Shown here one piece after another: positions 16,574 through 22,245 of a DNA stretch of 36,583 nt. The notes under the pieces were generated by a model. It was not told the origin of the DNA and made no database searches. It saw nothing but the letters and a program-made list of their open reading frames with translations. Source of the stretch: Dactylosporangium sp. (GTDB lineage: Bacteria; Actinomycetota; Actinomycetes; Mycobacteriales; Micromonosporaceae). The position numbers and the translations under genes were made by a program. How positions within the stretch are numbered: the first letter of the stretch is position 1; every line of letters begins with the position of its first letter. The stretch covers positions 1 to 36,583 of the forward strand of contig JABDRL010000321.1 in NCBI GenBank assembly GCA_013041765.1, read 5' to 3'.

Positions 16574-19018
16574 TCAGGAGCAGGCGGTCCCGTTGAGGGT
16601 GAAGTCCGTCGGGGTCGGGTTCGCACCGGTGAAACTGAGGTTGAACCCGAATGCCGCAGACCCGCCGTCGGCCGCCAGCGTGCCGTTCCACTGGCTGGCC
16701 GGGTTGCTCGCGGTGACAACGGCCCCGGACTGGGCCATGGTGGCGTTCCACGAGCCGTCCAGCCGCTGGTCGCCGGGGAAGGTCCAGCGCAGTGTCCAGC
16801 CGGCGACCGGGGCCGAGGCCAGGTTGGTGACCGTCACGTCGACGCTTGCCCCACCGGACCAGCTGTTGCCGACGGCGTAGCGCACGGAGCAGGCCGCGGC
16901 GGATCCGCTCCCGCTGGGGCTGACGCTGGTGCCGGGACCGCTGGGGGTGGTCCCCGGGCTGCCGCTCGGGCTGGCGGAGGGGGTGAGGCTCGGGCTGGTG
17001 GCGGGGGTTTGGCTGGGCTCGGTCTGGTCGGGTGGCGTGCCGAACACCAGGGTCCCGGCGTCGTCGTAGAGGGTGATGTTCTCCGCTTGCTTGGCCGACC
17101 AGTCGTTGGTGGCGTCCCAGGTTCCCGGGCTGGTCGCGCTGATCTTCAGCCCGGTGGTCCGCTGGTACGCCTGCGAGTCCCCCGGGTAGATCGCCGTTCC
17201 GGTGCAGTCGATCTCGGCGTAGTAGGTCGTTCCGGCGTACGGATGCGGCCCGCTGGCGGCACATCCGCTGGTGTCCTGGGCGGAGACGGCGAGCAGCCCA
17301 GCATCGGTCTGACCATCCAGTGTGAAGTAGTACCGCGCCTTGGCCCCGGTCAGGATCCGGGGTGGCCACCCGGAGGTGTTCGTGATGGCGATGGCGATGG
17401 TGGTGCCGTCCGGGCCACTGTGGTAGACGGTCGGTTCGACGTACAGCTCCGCATCCCGGACCGGGTCGACCAGCTGCGAGTCCGCTACCGGGGTCCCGCC
17501 GTACTCCATGGCCAGCCGGCCCAGTGCCGCGGTGAACCCGGCGTTGAAGTCGATGGCCACCTCGTTGCGCTGGTAGTCGTTGCGGTCATCGACCCACCCG
17601 TCGGTCGCGTCCGGCCCCCCGGCCAGCGCGCCGTAGATGACGTGCCGGTTCGGCCCGGTCAGATCGGACATGTACCCCAGGGACTGGCCGCTGGCGGCAC
17701 GATGGTGCACATGGGTCGGCGGGTCGACGCCGAACCCGACGACGTAGCTGTGCTTGCCCGGATTGTCCCCCAGGGCGTAGTCGATCTGGCGCTTGGCGAA
17801 GTCGTGGTACGTGGCGTACCGGGGGTTTTCGGTGCCGAGGTAGTCGGCGAACACCAGGGCCACCCATGCGGTGTCCGCGACCATCCGCAGCGAGCCCCAA
17901 TGGAAGATGAACGCCAGCCCGCCCGGGGTGTACGTGCCGCGCTCGCCCTGGTACCCGGTGGTCCAGTAGTCCAGGTAGCGCTGGGCGTCGTCGATGAACC
18001 GCTGCTCGCTGGTCAGCTTCGCCATCAGGGCGTAGACGGCGTACGCCTTGTCGTTCCAGCCCAGGCCGAAGGAATAGATCGGCACCTGGTCGTCCATGCC
18101 CCCGCCGACGTCCGGTTCGGTGCCCATCTTCGGGTAGAACTCGCGAGCCCGGGTCAGGTAGTCGGCCTCGCCGGTGGCCTGGTGAAGCCACACCGCGGCC
18201 CAGGCAAGTTCGTCCCAGTAGCCCTTGGACGCTCCGGGATTCGTGCCGCCCTCAAAGGTCGACGTGTAGTAGCCCTGCGCGCCCGGGACGCAGTGCACAT
18301 AGGCGGTGTCCTGGCCATCGGTGCCCTTGGTGCTGTCCGCGAAGGTGAACAGCTGCCTGGCGTGGGTGACCAGGGTGCTGGCATATGCCGGGTCGGTGCC
18401 GCGGAAGGCCATCGCGGACGCCGCCATCGCGGCGGCGGTCTCCGCGGCCAGGTCCGTGCCGGGGCAGGAGGCTGTGATCTTGGCTACCGGCCGGCTCATC
18501 CCCTTGATGTCGATGACCTCCGGGGGTCCCCAGTACGCGTGGTCGATGCTGCCGTCACCGACCTGCGCGTAGAGCACGTTCGGCTGCGGGTGGGCCGCGA
18601 TCAGGTAGTCGGTGCCCCAGCGCAGGTTGTCGAGCATGGGGGTCAGCTGGGCCGTGCCGGTGTAGCCGGCGCGGTTGGCGACCACTCCCCAGGCGAGCAT
18701 GGTGGTGGTGAACGCCATCGGGAACCCGAACTTCACATGGTCCCCGGCGTCGTACCAGCCGCCGGACAGGTCGATCCCGACGCCGCTACCGTCGTTGAGG
18801 GTCGCGTCCCCGCGCCACTCGACCCGGTTCCACGGTTGCTTGTGGCCAGCGGCCTGGGCCTCGTAGAACATGATGGACTTCTGTAGTGCCTCGGCGTAGT
18901 TGTACCCGGTCGCGGCATGTGCCGGTGCCGGGGTCAGCGCCCGCACCGCGATCAGCATCGAGGCCAGCGCGACCCCGGTGACCGCCGCGATGAGCCGTCT
19001 CGATGTGCTGTGTCCCAT
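16574..19018 (-). CDS. Secreted GH9 cellulase with CBM3c and C-terminal CBM2
   Basis: 814 residues. The ATG at 19018 begins MGHSTSRRL and has GAGG upstream; the longer frame to 19072 is less likely. Residues 1-35 form a signal peptide ending APAHA. The GH9 catalytic domain follows, with DAGDHVKF (~90, catalytic Asp pair), HVHHRAASG (~438) and the acid/base Glu in NEVAIDF (~483). Residues ~510-655 are a CBM3c-type module, then a Pro/Ser/Thr-rich linker and a CBM2 (~709-814, bracketed by cysteines). GH9-CBM3c enzymes such as Cel9A types act processively on cellulose outside the cell. Unlike the Thermobifida arrangement there is no FnIII module before CBM2. No CelR/CebR-type box (TGGGAGCGCTCCCA) is visible upstream. 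Confidence 0.95.
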   Translation of the reverse strand: MGHSTSRRLIAAVTGVALASMLIAVRALTPAPAHAATGYNYAEALQKSIMFYEAQAAGHKQPWNRVEWRGDATLNDGSGVGIDLSGGWYDAGDHVKFGFPMAFTTTMLAWGVVANRAGYTGTAQLTPMLDNLRWGTDYLIAAHPQPNVLYAQVGDGSIDHAYWGPPEVIDIKGMSRPVAKITASCPGTDLAAETAAAMAASAMAFRGTDPAYASTLVTHARQLFTFADSTKGTDGQDTAYVHCVPGAQGYYTSTFEGGTNPGASKGYWDELAWAAVWLHQATGEADYLTRAREFYPKMGTEPDVGGGMDDQVPIYSFGLGWNDKAYAVYALMAKLTSEQRFIDDAQRYLDYWTTGYQGERGTYTPGGLAFIFHWGSLRMVADTAWVALVFADYLGTENPRYATYHDFAKRQIDYALGDNPGKHSYVVGFGVDPPTHVHHRAASGQSLGYMSDLTGPNRHVIYGALAGGPDATDGWVDDRNDYQRNEVAIDFNAGFTAALGRLAMEYGGTPVADSQLVDPVRDAELYVEPTVYHSGPDGTTIAIAITNTSGWPPRILTGAKARYYFTLDGQTDAGLLAVSAQDTSGCAASGPHPYAGTTYYAEIDCTGTAIYPGDSQAYQRTTGLKISATSPGTWDATNDWSAKQAENITLYDDAGTLVFGTPPDQTEPSQTPATSPSLTPSASPSGSPGTTPSGPGTSVSPSGSGSAAACSVRYAVGNSWSGGASVDVTVTNLASAPVAGWTLRWTFPGDQRLDGSWNATMAQSGAVVTASNPASQWNGTLAADGGSAAFGFNLSFTGANPTPTDFTLNGTACS

Positions 19019-19097
19019 GTCGCCGCCTCGCCTGCCGTTCGGCTGCTGGTTCTGCCGGGATGACAGCACCATGGCGGGCCGGCGGGCCGGCGGGCAA

Positions 19098-19117
19098 CCG
19101 TCCGCCGCGGCGGACGG
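19098..19117. promoter_or_regulatory. Perfect 20-bp palindrome in the cellulase/Nudix divergent region
   Basis: CCGTCCGCCG is followed directly by its exact reverse complement, about 80 bases upstream of the cellulase start. It could be an operator for the secreted enzyme or for the divergent Nudix gene. It does not match the known CelR box. Confidence 0.35.
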
Positions 19118-19197
19118 GTCCGGTGCTGGTGAGCGCGCCGGCCGGCCGTGAAACGTCCGTGCCGGCCCGGTCCCGTCCGGCTCCCGGTCACCAGGGA

Positions 19198-19260
19198 ATG
19201 CCGGAGGCGGAACTACAGTGGGTCACCGACCGGCTCGCCAACCTCGCCACTGGAGACTGA
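19198..19260 (+). CDS. Possible 20-residue ORF before the Nudix gene
   Basis: ATG to TGA encodes a 20-residue peptide beginning MPEAELQWVTDRL, with plausible codon use and GGGA upstream. It ends 7 bases before the Nudix ATG. It may be a leader peptide or a remnant of a longer gene. I recognise no family, and coding is unproven. Confidence 0.3.
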   Translation: MPEAELQWVTDRLANLATGD

Positions 19261-19267
19261 CCGCGCC

Positions 19268-19729
19268 ATGACCGGCATCCGCCACGCCACCGCCTCCGCG
19301 GTCGTCCTCGACGACCACGACCGGGTCCTGCTCATCCATCACAACAAGCTCGGCCAGTGGCTGCATCCGGGCGGGCACCTCGATCCCAACGAAGACCCCG
19401 CCCAGGCGGCGCTGCGCGAGGTGAGGGAGGAGACCGGCATCGAGGCCGTAATCGTCACCGACCCGCTGCCGACCTTCACGGGCGTGGCCACGCTGCCGGC
19501 ACCGTTGATGATCACTGAGATGGACGTCGTCGACGCGGGGGTCGGCCCGCACCGGCACATCGACCACGTCTACGTCTGCCGACCGGTGCGTGGCGAGCTG
19601 ACCCCGCAGCTGGCCGAGGTCGGCGGCTGCCAGTGGGTCCCGATCGGCGAGGTCGCCACCCTGGACACCCCGGAAGATCTGCCGGAGCTGATCCGGTACG
19701 CGGCGGCCTGGGCCAAGCCCCGCTGGTGA
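19268..19729 (+). CDS. Nudix hydrolase
   Basis: 153 residues with a complete Nudix box at 36-58: GGHLDPNE, then REVREETGI, matching Gx5Ex7REUxEExGU. The ATG at 19268 (MTGIRHATAS) was preferred over an upstream frame start at 19148, whose product is arginine-rich shadow sequence. The family hydrolyses nucleoside diphosphates linked to another moiety; the substrate is not predictable here. It is divergent from the cellulase and upstream of the tRNA array region, with no operon partner. Confidence 0.92.
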   Translation: MTGIRHATASAVVLDDHDRVLLIHHNKLGQWLHPGGHLDPNEDPAQAALREVREETGIEAVIVTDPLPTFTGVATLPAPLMITEMDVVDAGVGPHRHIDHVYVCRPVRGELTPQLAEVGGCQWVPIGEVATLDTPEDLPELIRYAAAWAKPRW

Positions 19730-19769
19730 CGCCGCCTCCGGGACACGCACCCAGCCGCGGGAAAACCCG

Positions 19770-19799
19770 TTGACCTTCCCTGCCGGGGGTCCGCATACT
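19770..19799 (+). promoter_or_regulatory. Sigma70-like promoter ahead of the 46-codon ORF and tRNA array
   Basis: TTGACC at 19770-19775 and CATACT at 19794-19799 are separated by 18 bases. They lie 45 bases upstream of a GTG start with an AAGGAG ribosome binding site. This is the clearest promoter in the window. Confidence 0.6.
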
Positions 19800-19843
19800 C
19801 GGTCCCGACACGCCGCACCGCACCACACCCGAAGGAGCCGATC

Positions 19844-19984
19844 GTGACCAGGTCGCAAACCCAGCAGACGCCGCAGCTGCGGCCGTCTCCCGCTGGGCTG
19901 CTCCCGGTCTGGTGCGGGATGGGCTTGTACGCAAGCATCGCCGATGAGGCGAAGCGTGAAGACCAGAGCGGGTGGCGCCCCTAG
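19844..19984 (+). CDS. 46-residue hypothetical small protein upstream of tRNA array
   Basis: The GTG at 19844 has AAGGAG seven bases upstream and ends at TAG 19982-19984, giving a 46-residue peptide beginning MTRSQTQQTPQLRPS. It is Gln/Pro-rich, with one Trp-Cys pair (PVWCGMGLY) and a charged tail. It is too short for routine gene finders but is bracketed by a good promoter and a strong terminator, so it is probably an independent transcript. A 13-bp sequence GAAGCGTGAAGAC near its 3' end is repeated just after the stop. No homologue is recognised. Confidence 0.5.
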   Translation: MTRSQTQQTPQLRPSPAGLLPVWCGMGLYASIADEAKREDQSGWRP

Positions 19985-20004
19985 CAAGGCACCGAAGCGT
20001 GAAG

Positions 20005-20040
20005 ACGCCGCCCGCCCGAACAGGGACCGGGCGGCGTTTT
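20005..20040 (+). terminator. Rho-independent terminator
   Basis: ACGCCGCCCG pairs with CGGGCGGCGT across a 13-nt loop and is followed by a T run (20037-20040). It ends the small-ORF transcript 24 bases before the first tRNA. If read-through is controlled it could also act as an attenuator for the array. Confidence 0.8.
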
Positions 20041-20063
20041 GCGTTTCCCGGGCCCGACCACCG

Positions 20064-20137
20064 AGGGGTGTAGCTCAACCGGGAGAGCACCGGTCTGAAA
20101 GAACCGAAGGTTGCGGGTTCGATTCCCGCTGCCCCCG
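20064..20137 (+). tRNA. tRNA-Phe(GAA), atypical anticodon loop
   Basis: The acceptor pairs 6 of 7, the D stem is GCTC/GAGC and the T arm is GCGGG-TTCGATT-CCCGC. The anticodon stem pairs only as CGGT/ACCG, leaving an 8-nt loop CTGAAAGA instead of 7 and a C27-A43 mismatch. GAA is flanked by T33 and A37. It may be functional or degenerate. Confidence 0.75.
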
Positions 20138-20246
20138 CGCACCATGCCCCAGCATGCTGGCGGCACACGATCGTTGAGAATTCCACAGTGGATGGCATGA
20201 AGATCCCCGGCCCGCAGCGGTGCAACACCGCCGGCGACCGGGGCCT
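20138..20246. other. Structured spacer between tRNA-Phe and tRNA-Pro-like
   Basis: No tRNA or ORF is recognised. A nested hairpin is visible: CCCCGG/CCGGGG (about 20206-20243) enclosing GCGGTG/CACCGC around a CAA loop. A small palindrome CCAGCATGCTGG lies earlier. It could be a processing structure or a decayed tRNA. Confidence 0.4.
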
Positions 20247-20318
20247 CGGGAACGACCGGCACGGTGACCGGGCCTGGTTTGGGACCAGGACGCAGCGCGT
20301 TCGACTCGCGCCCGGGGT
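20247..20318 (+). tRNA. tRNA-Pro(TGG)-like, poorly paired acceptor
   Basis: The anticodon arm is perfect (CCTGG-TTTGGGA-CCAGG). The D arm CCGG/CCGG, 5-nt variable loop and T arm GCGCG-TTCGACT-CGCGC are also good. I cannot find a 5' segment that pairs well with the 3' acceptor strand CCGGGGT, so the gene may be decayed or noncanonical. The 5' end is uncertain by several bases. Confidence 0.6.
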
Positions 20319-20404
20319 ACGCACGCCCGGGGTACGCACGCCCGCGGTTCGCCCGCGCGTAGCCGCTCCGCTCCAACGTCCACCACGACCTGGGAGGTGA
20401 CCCG

Positions 20405-20848
20405 GTGGATTCCGTACTGGTACTCAACGCCGATCTGGGGCCGCTGCACCGGGTCAGTCTCCGCCACGCTGTGCGGATGCTCTTTCGCCGCGTCGCGGAG
20501 GTGCACGAGTCGGAGCCCGACATACGCATCGGTGTCTTCCCGGTGCCGACGGTGGTGCGGCTCGTCTCCTATGTGGTCACCCGGTGGCGGTACAGCGCCG
20601 GGCCCGCGTGGTCCCGGCCGGGTGTGTTCGCCCGCGACGGCCGCCGCTGCGGGTACTGCGGTGCCACCGCGACCACCATCGACCACATCCTGCCCCGCTC
20701 GCGCGGCGGCAGGAATTCCTGGACCAACACCGTGGCCGCGTGCAGCGGCTGCAACCAGCGCAAGGGCAACCGGACACCGGTCGAGGCACGGATGCCGCTG
20801 CGGCTCACCCCGGCGGCGCCGACGTGGGCCTCCCTCGCCCAGCGCTGA
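20405..20848 (+). CDS. HNH endonuclease within the tRNA array
   Basis: 147 residues from a GTG with an excellent GGAGGTGA ribosome binding site. Residues ~82-125 form an HNH/zinc-type nuclease: CGYC, the catalytic block DHILPRSRGG, the Asn of SWTNTVAAC and CSGCNQRKGN, so both zinc cysteine pairs and the metal-binding His/Asn are kept. It sits between the Pro-like and Gln tRNAs. HNH genes are repeatedly seen with actinobacterial and phage tRNA arrays; the role could be homing, array mobility or tRNA-related DNA cleavage. The 5' part is family-specific, with no named domain. Confidence 0.9.
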   Translation: MDSVLVLNADLGPLHRVSLRHAVRMLFRRVAEVHESEPDIRIGVFPVPTVVRLVSYVVTRWRYSAGPAWSRPGVFARDGRRCGYCGATATTIDHILPRSRGGRNSWTNTVAACSGCNQRKGNRTPVEARMPLRLTPAAPTWASLAQR

Positions 20849-20851
20849 GCC

Positions 20852-20881
20852 GGCCGGCGGGTGCGCTACCTCCCGCCGGCC
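20852..20881 (+). terminator. GC-rich hairpin after the HNH gene
   Basis: GGCCGGCGGG pairs perfectly with CCCGCCGGCC over a 10-nt loop, starting 4 bases after the HNH stop. There is no T tract, so it may be a GC-rich actinobacterial terminator or a processing element separating mRNA from tRNA-Gln. Confidence 0.55.
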
Positions 20882-20885
20882 GCAT

Positions 20886-20959
20886 TGGGAGCTGGTGTAA
20901 TCCGGCAGCACAGCGGTCTCTGGAACCGCGAGGTGGGGGTTCGAATCCTCCGCTCCCAG
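20886..20959 (+). tRNA. tRNA-Gln(CTG)
   Basis: Acceptor TGGGAGC/GCTCCCA pairs fully. The D arm GTG...CAC, anticodon arm GCGGT-CTCTGGA-ACCGC and T arm GGGGG-TTCGAAT-CCTCC are all regular, with a 5-nt variable loop. It looks functional. Confidence 0.92.
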
Positions 20960-20966
20960 CGACATC

Positions 20967-21039
20967 GCCCTCGTAGCCCAGCGGGAGAGGCACGACGTTG
21001 AGGACGTCGCCAGTACGCGTTCGAATCGCGTCGAGGGCA
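20967..21039 (+). tRNA. tRNA-Leu(GAG) with short variable loop
   Basis: Acceptor GCCCTCG/CGAGGGC, anticodon arm CGACG-TTGAGGA-CGTCG and T arm ACGCG-TTCGAAT-CGCGT are perfect. The variable region is only 5 nt (CCAGT), whereas bacterial tRNA-Leu normally has a long class II variable arm. The scaffold is thus class I with a Leu anticodon. Confidence 0.85.
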
Positions 21040-21043
21040 CCAC

Positions 21044-21112
21044 GGGCTGAGTGCAGGTGCACAGCGCTGCTTTGCAGGCAGTGCCCGCGGGGTTCGATAC
21101 CCCGGCGGTCCA
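21044..21112 (+). tRNA. tRNA-Ala(TGC), compact D arm
   Basis: 69 nt. The anticodon arm GCTGC-TTTGCAG-GCAGT and T arm CGGGG-TTCGATA-CCCCG are good, and the acceptor GGGCTGA/GCGGTCC pairs 6 of 7. The D arm is reduced to GTGC-AGGT-GCAC with a 4-nt loop directly after the acceptor, shorter than a standard bacterial D arm. Confidence 0.8.
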
Positions 21113-21120
21113 CGTTTCAT

Positions 21121-21195
21121 GCCCGGGTAGCCCAACTGGCAGCAGGCACCGCGCTCAGCGCGCGGACAGTGCGCGTTCGAATCGCGCTCCGGGTA
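21121..21195 (+). tRNA. tRNA-Leu(CAG) with short variable loop
   Basis: Acceptor GCCCGGG/TCCGGGT pairs with wobbles. The anticodon arm CCGCG-CTCAGCG-CGCGG and T arm GCGCG-TTCGAAT-CGCGC are perfect. The variable loop is 5 nt (ACAGT), again class I, like the GAG tRNA two genes earlier. Confidence 0.85.
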
Positions 21196-21200
21196 CGCAT

Positions 21201-21274
21201 GCCGTCGTGGCCCACGGGGTAAGGGCGCCTCGCTGATAACGAGGAGGAAGCGGGTTCGACTCCTGCCGACGGTA
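21201..21274 (+). tRNA. tRNA-Ile(GAT)
   Basis: Acceptor GCCGTCG/CGACGGT, D arm GCCC/GGGC, anticodon arm CCTCG-CTGATAA-CGAGG and T arm GCGGG-TTCGACT-CCTGC all pair. It is a regular class I structure. Confidence 0.92.
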
Positions 21275-21297
21275 CGAATCGCCCGCACCCGACTCGT

Positions 21298-21380
21298 GGA
21301 GGGTAGCGCCCAGAGGTGGGCAACCGGTCTTGAAAACCGGGCCAGGGTAACGCCTGAGGGTTCGACTCCTTTGCTCTCCG
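21298..21380 (+). tRNA. tRNA-Ser(TGA), class II
   Basis: Acceptor GGAGGGT/GCTCTCC, anticodon arm CCGGT-CTTGAAA-ACCGG and T arm GAGGG-TTCGACT-CCTTT pair (three T-stem pairs are weak). It keeps a long variable arm of about 15 nt (GCCAGGGTAACGCCT), as expected for Ser. Confidence 0.9.
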
Positions 21381-21384
21381 CCAC

Positions 21385-21455
21385 ACGCCGCTAGCTGAGT
21401 GGTTCAGCACCGGACTCTTCGTCCGGGGAGGAAGGTTCGATCCCTTCGCGGCGTA
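21385..21455 (+). tRNA. tRNA-Lys(CTT), copy 1
   Basis: Acceptor ACGCCGC/GCGGCGT is perfect. The D arm GCTG/CAGC, anticodon arm CCGGA-CTCTTCG-TCCGG and T arm GAAGG-TTCGATC-CCTTC are good. Position 37 is C, where tRNA-Lys normally has A. Confidence 0.87.
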
Positions 21456-21460
21456 CGTTT

Positions 21461-21533
21461 CCCCCGGTAGCTCAACAGATAGAGCGGCGCGGTCCTAACG
21501 CGCGGGTTCCCCGTTCGAGCCGGGGGCGGGAGA
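21461..21533 (+). tRNA. tRNA-Arg(CCT)
   Basis: The anticodon arm GCGCG-GTCCTAA-CGCGC and T arm CCCCG-TTCGAGC-CGGGG are perfect, and the D arm is GCTC/GAGC. The acceptor CCCCCGG/GCGGGAG pairs 5 of 7, so the ends carry mismatches. Confidence 0.85.
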
Positions 21534-21539
21534 CGTGAT

Positions 21540-21611
21540 GCCGTCGGCGCCCGATGGATGGGCTCCTGACTCTTCATCAGGATTGCGGAGGTTCGATTCC
21601 TCCCGTCGGCA
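21540..21611 (+). tRNA. tRNA-Lys(CTT), copy 2
   Basis: The acceptor pairs 6 of 7 (a T-T mismatch). The D arm GCCC/GGGC, anticodon arm CCTGA-CTCTTCA-TCAGG and T arm GGAGG-TTCGATT-CCTCC are perfect. It carries the same anticodon as copy 1 but a very different body, and again C37. Confidence 0.87.
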
Positions 21612-21613
21612 CT

Positions 21614-21689
21614 TGCGAGGTGGAGGAGTTCGGTCGTCCTCGCCGGTCTCATAAGCCGGAAACCGCGGGTTCGAATCCCGCCCTCGCTA
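21614..21689 (+). tRNA. tRNA-Met/Ile2(CAT), copy 1
   Basis: The anticodon loop CTCATAA is set in CCGGT/GCCGG. The D arm is GAGG/CCTC with a large loop, and the T arm is GCGGG-TTCGAAT-CCCGC. The acceptor has a 1-72 T-T mismatch but lacks the initiator GGG/CCC anticodon-stem pairs. It could be elongator Met or Ile decoding AUA. Confidence 0.85.
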
Positions 21690-21690
21690 C

Positions 21691-21763
21691 GTTCTGGTAG
21701 CTCAACTGGTAGAGCACCACCTCGACATGGTGGAGGCCGGCGGTTCGATCCCGTCCCGGAACA
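21691..21763 (+). tRNA. tRNA-Val(GAC) with C33
   Basis: The acceptor GTTCTGG/CCGGAAC, D arm GCTC/GAGC and anticodon stem CCACC/GGTGG are good. The anticodon loop is TCGACAT, so the nearly universal U33 is replaced by C. The T stem has one G-T pair. Confidence 0.85.
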
Positions 21764-21779
21764 CGCTTCGCGCGTTCGT

Positions 21780-21852
21780 GGCTCGGTGTCGTTGCGGGTG
21801 CAGCGGCCGGTCTGCAAAACCGGATTGTCGGGTTCGACTCCCGGCCGAGCCT
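21780..21852 (+). tRNA. tRNA-Cys(GCA)
   Basis: Acceptor GGCTCGG/CCGAGCC is perfect. The anticodon arm CCGGT-CTGCAAA-ACCGG is good, the T arm is tcggg/cccgg-like, and the discriminator is T73 as expected for Cys identity. The D arm forms an extended stem CGTTGC/GCAGCG with a small GGGT loop. Confidence 0.88.
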
Positions 21853-21877
21853 CTGTGCCATCCGCTGTGGGATCCTG

Positions 21878-21949
21878 CGCAGGGGGGCGTTGGCTGCCCA
21901 GCCGCCTCTCATAAGGGCGGCCTGTCCGGTTCGACACCGGGGCCTGCGA
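21878..21949 (+). tRNA. tRNA-Met/Ile2(CAT)-like, copy 2
   Basis: The anticodon loop CTCATAA is held by CGCCT/GGGCG, the T arm is TCCGG-TTCGACA-CCGGG and the acceptor CGCAGGG/GCCTGCG pairs 6 of 7. The D stem GGGC/GCCC appears to follow the acceptor without the usual two linker bases. It is the last member of the array and probably noncanonical. Confidence 0.7.
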
Positions 21950-22051
21950 CGTTGGCCTCTGGCATCCCACACAGTGGAATCGGCCGCCGGCCGGCCTGGC
22001 GTGTTATAGGTCCAGTGCCTGGCGGCCAACCGCCGGTGCCATGACACCGCA

Positions 22052-22245
22052 ATGGCCGGGGTGACCAGCCGATGCGCGCACAGCACCCTCGGCAATCGCA
22101 GGAGCACCGTGGCCCGGCTGCTGCACCAGGCCGGCTACCGGTTGCAGGCGGTGTTCAAGACCAAAGAGGGCGCCCAGCACCCCGACCGGGACGCCCAGTT
22201 CGACCACATCAACACCCTCGCCGCCGCGTTCCTGGCCGCCGGCGC
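22052..22245 (+). pseudogene. ISAzo13-family transposase fragment
   Basis: From a GTG at 22052 the frame encodes about 65 residues containing STVARLLHQAGYRLQA and HPDRDAQFDHIN, which match the N-terminal half of ISAzo13-type transposases. The similarity stops abruptly at FLAAG near 22245, where a different gene fragment begins in another frame. The rest of the transposase and its ends are missing, so it is a relic at the downstream border of the tRNA array. Confidence 0.75.

Noticed and set aside
20866-21970. Minus-strand ORFs across the tRNA array
   Set aside because: The sequence is explained by plus-strand tRNAs; the translated products are Arg/Pro-rich and reflect tRNA antisense.
21950-22051. 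Another tRNA after the last CAT gene
   Set aside because: No TTC-containing T arm or paired acceptor could be found in this stretch.
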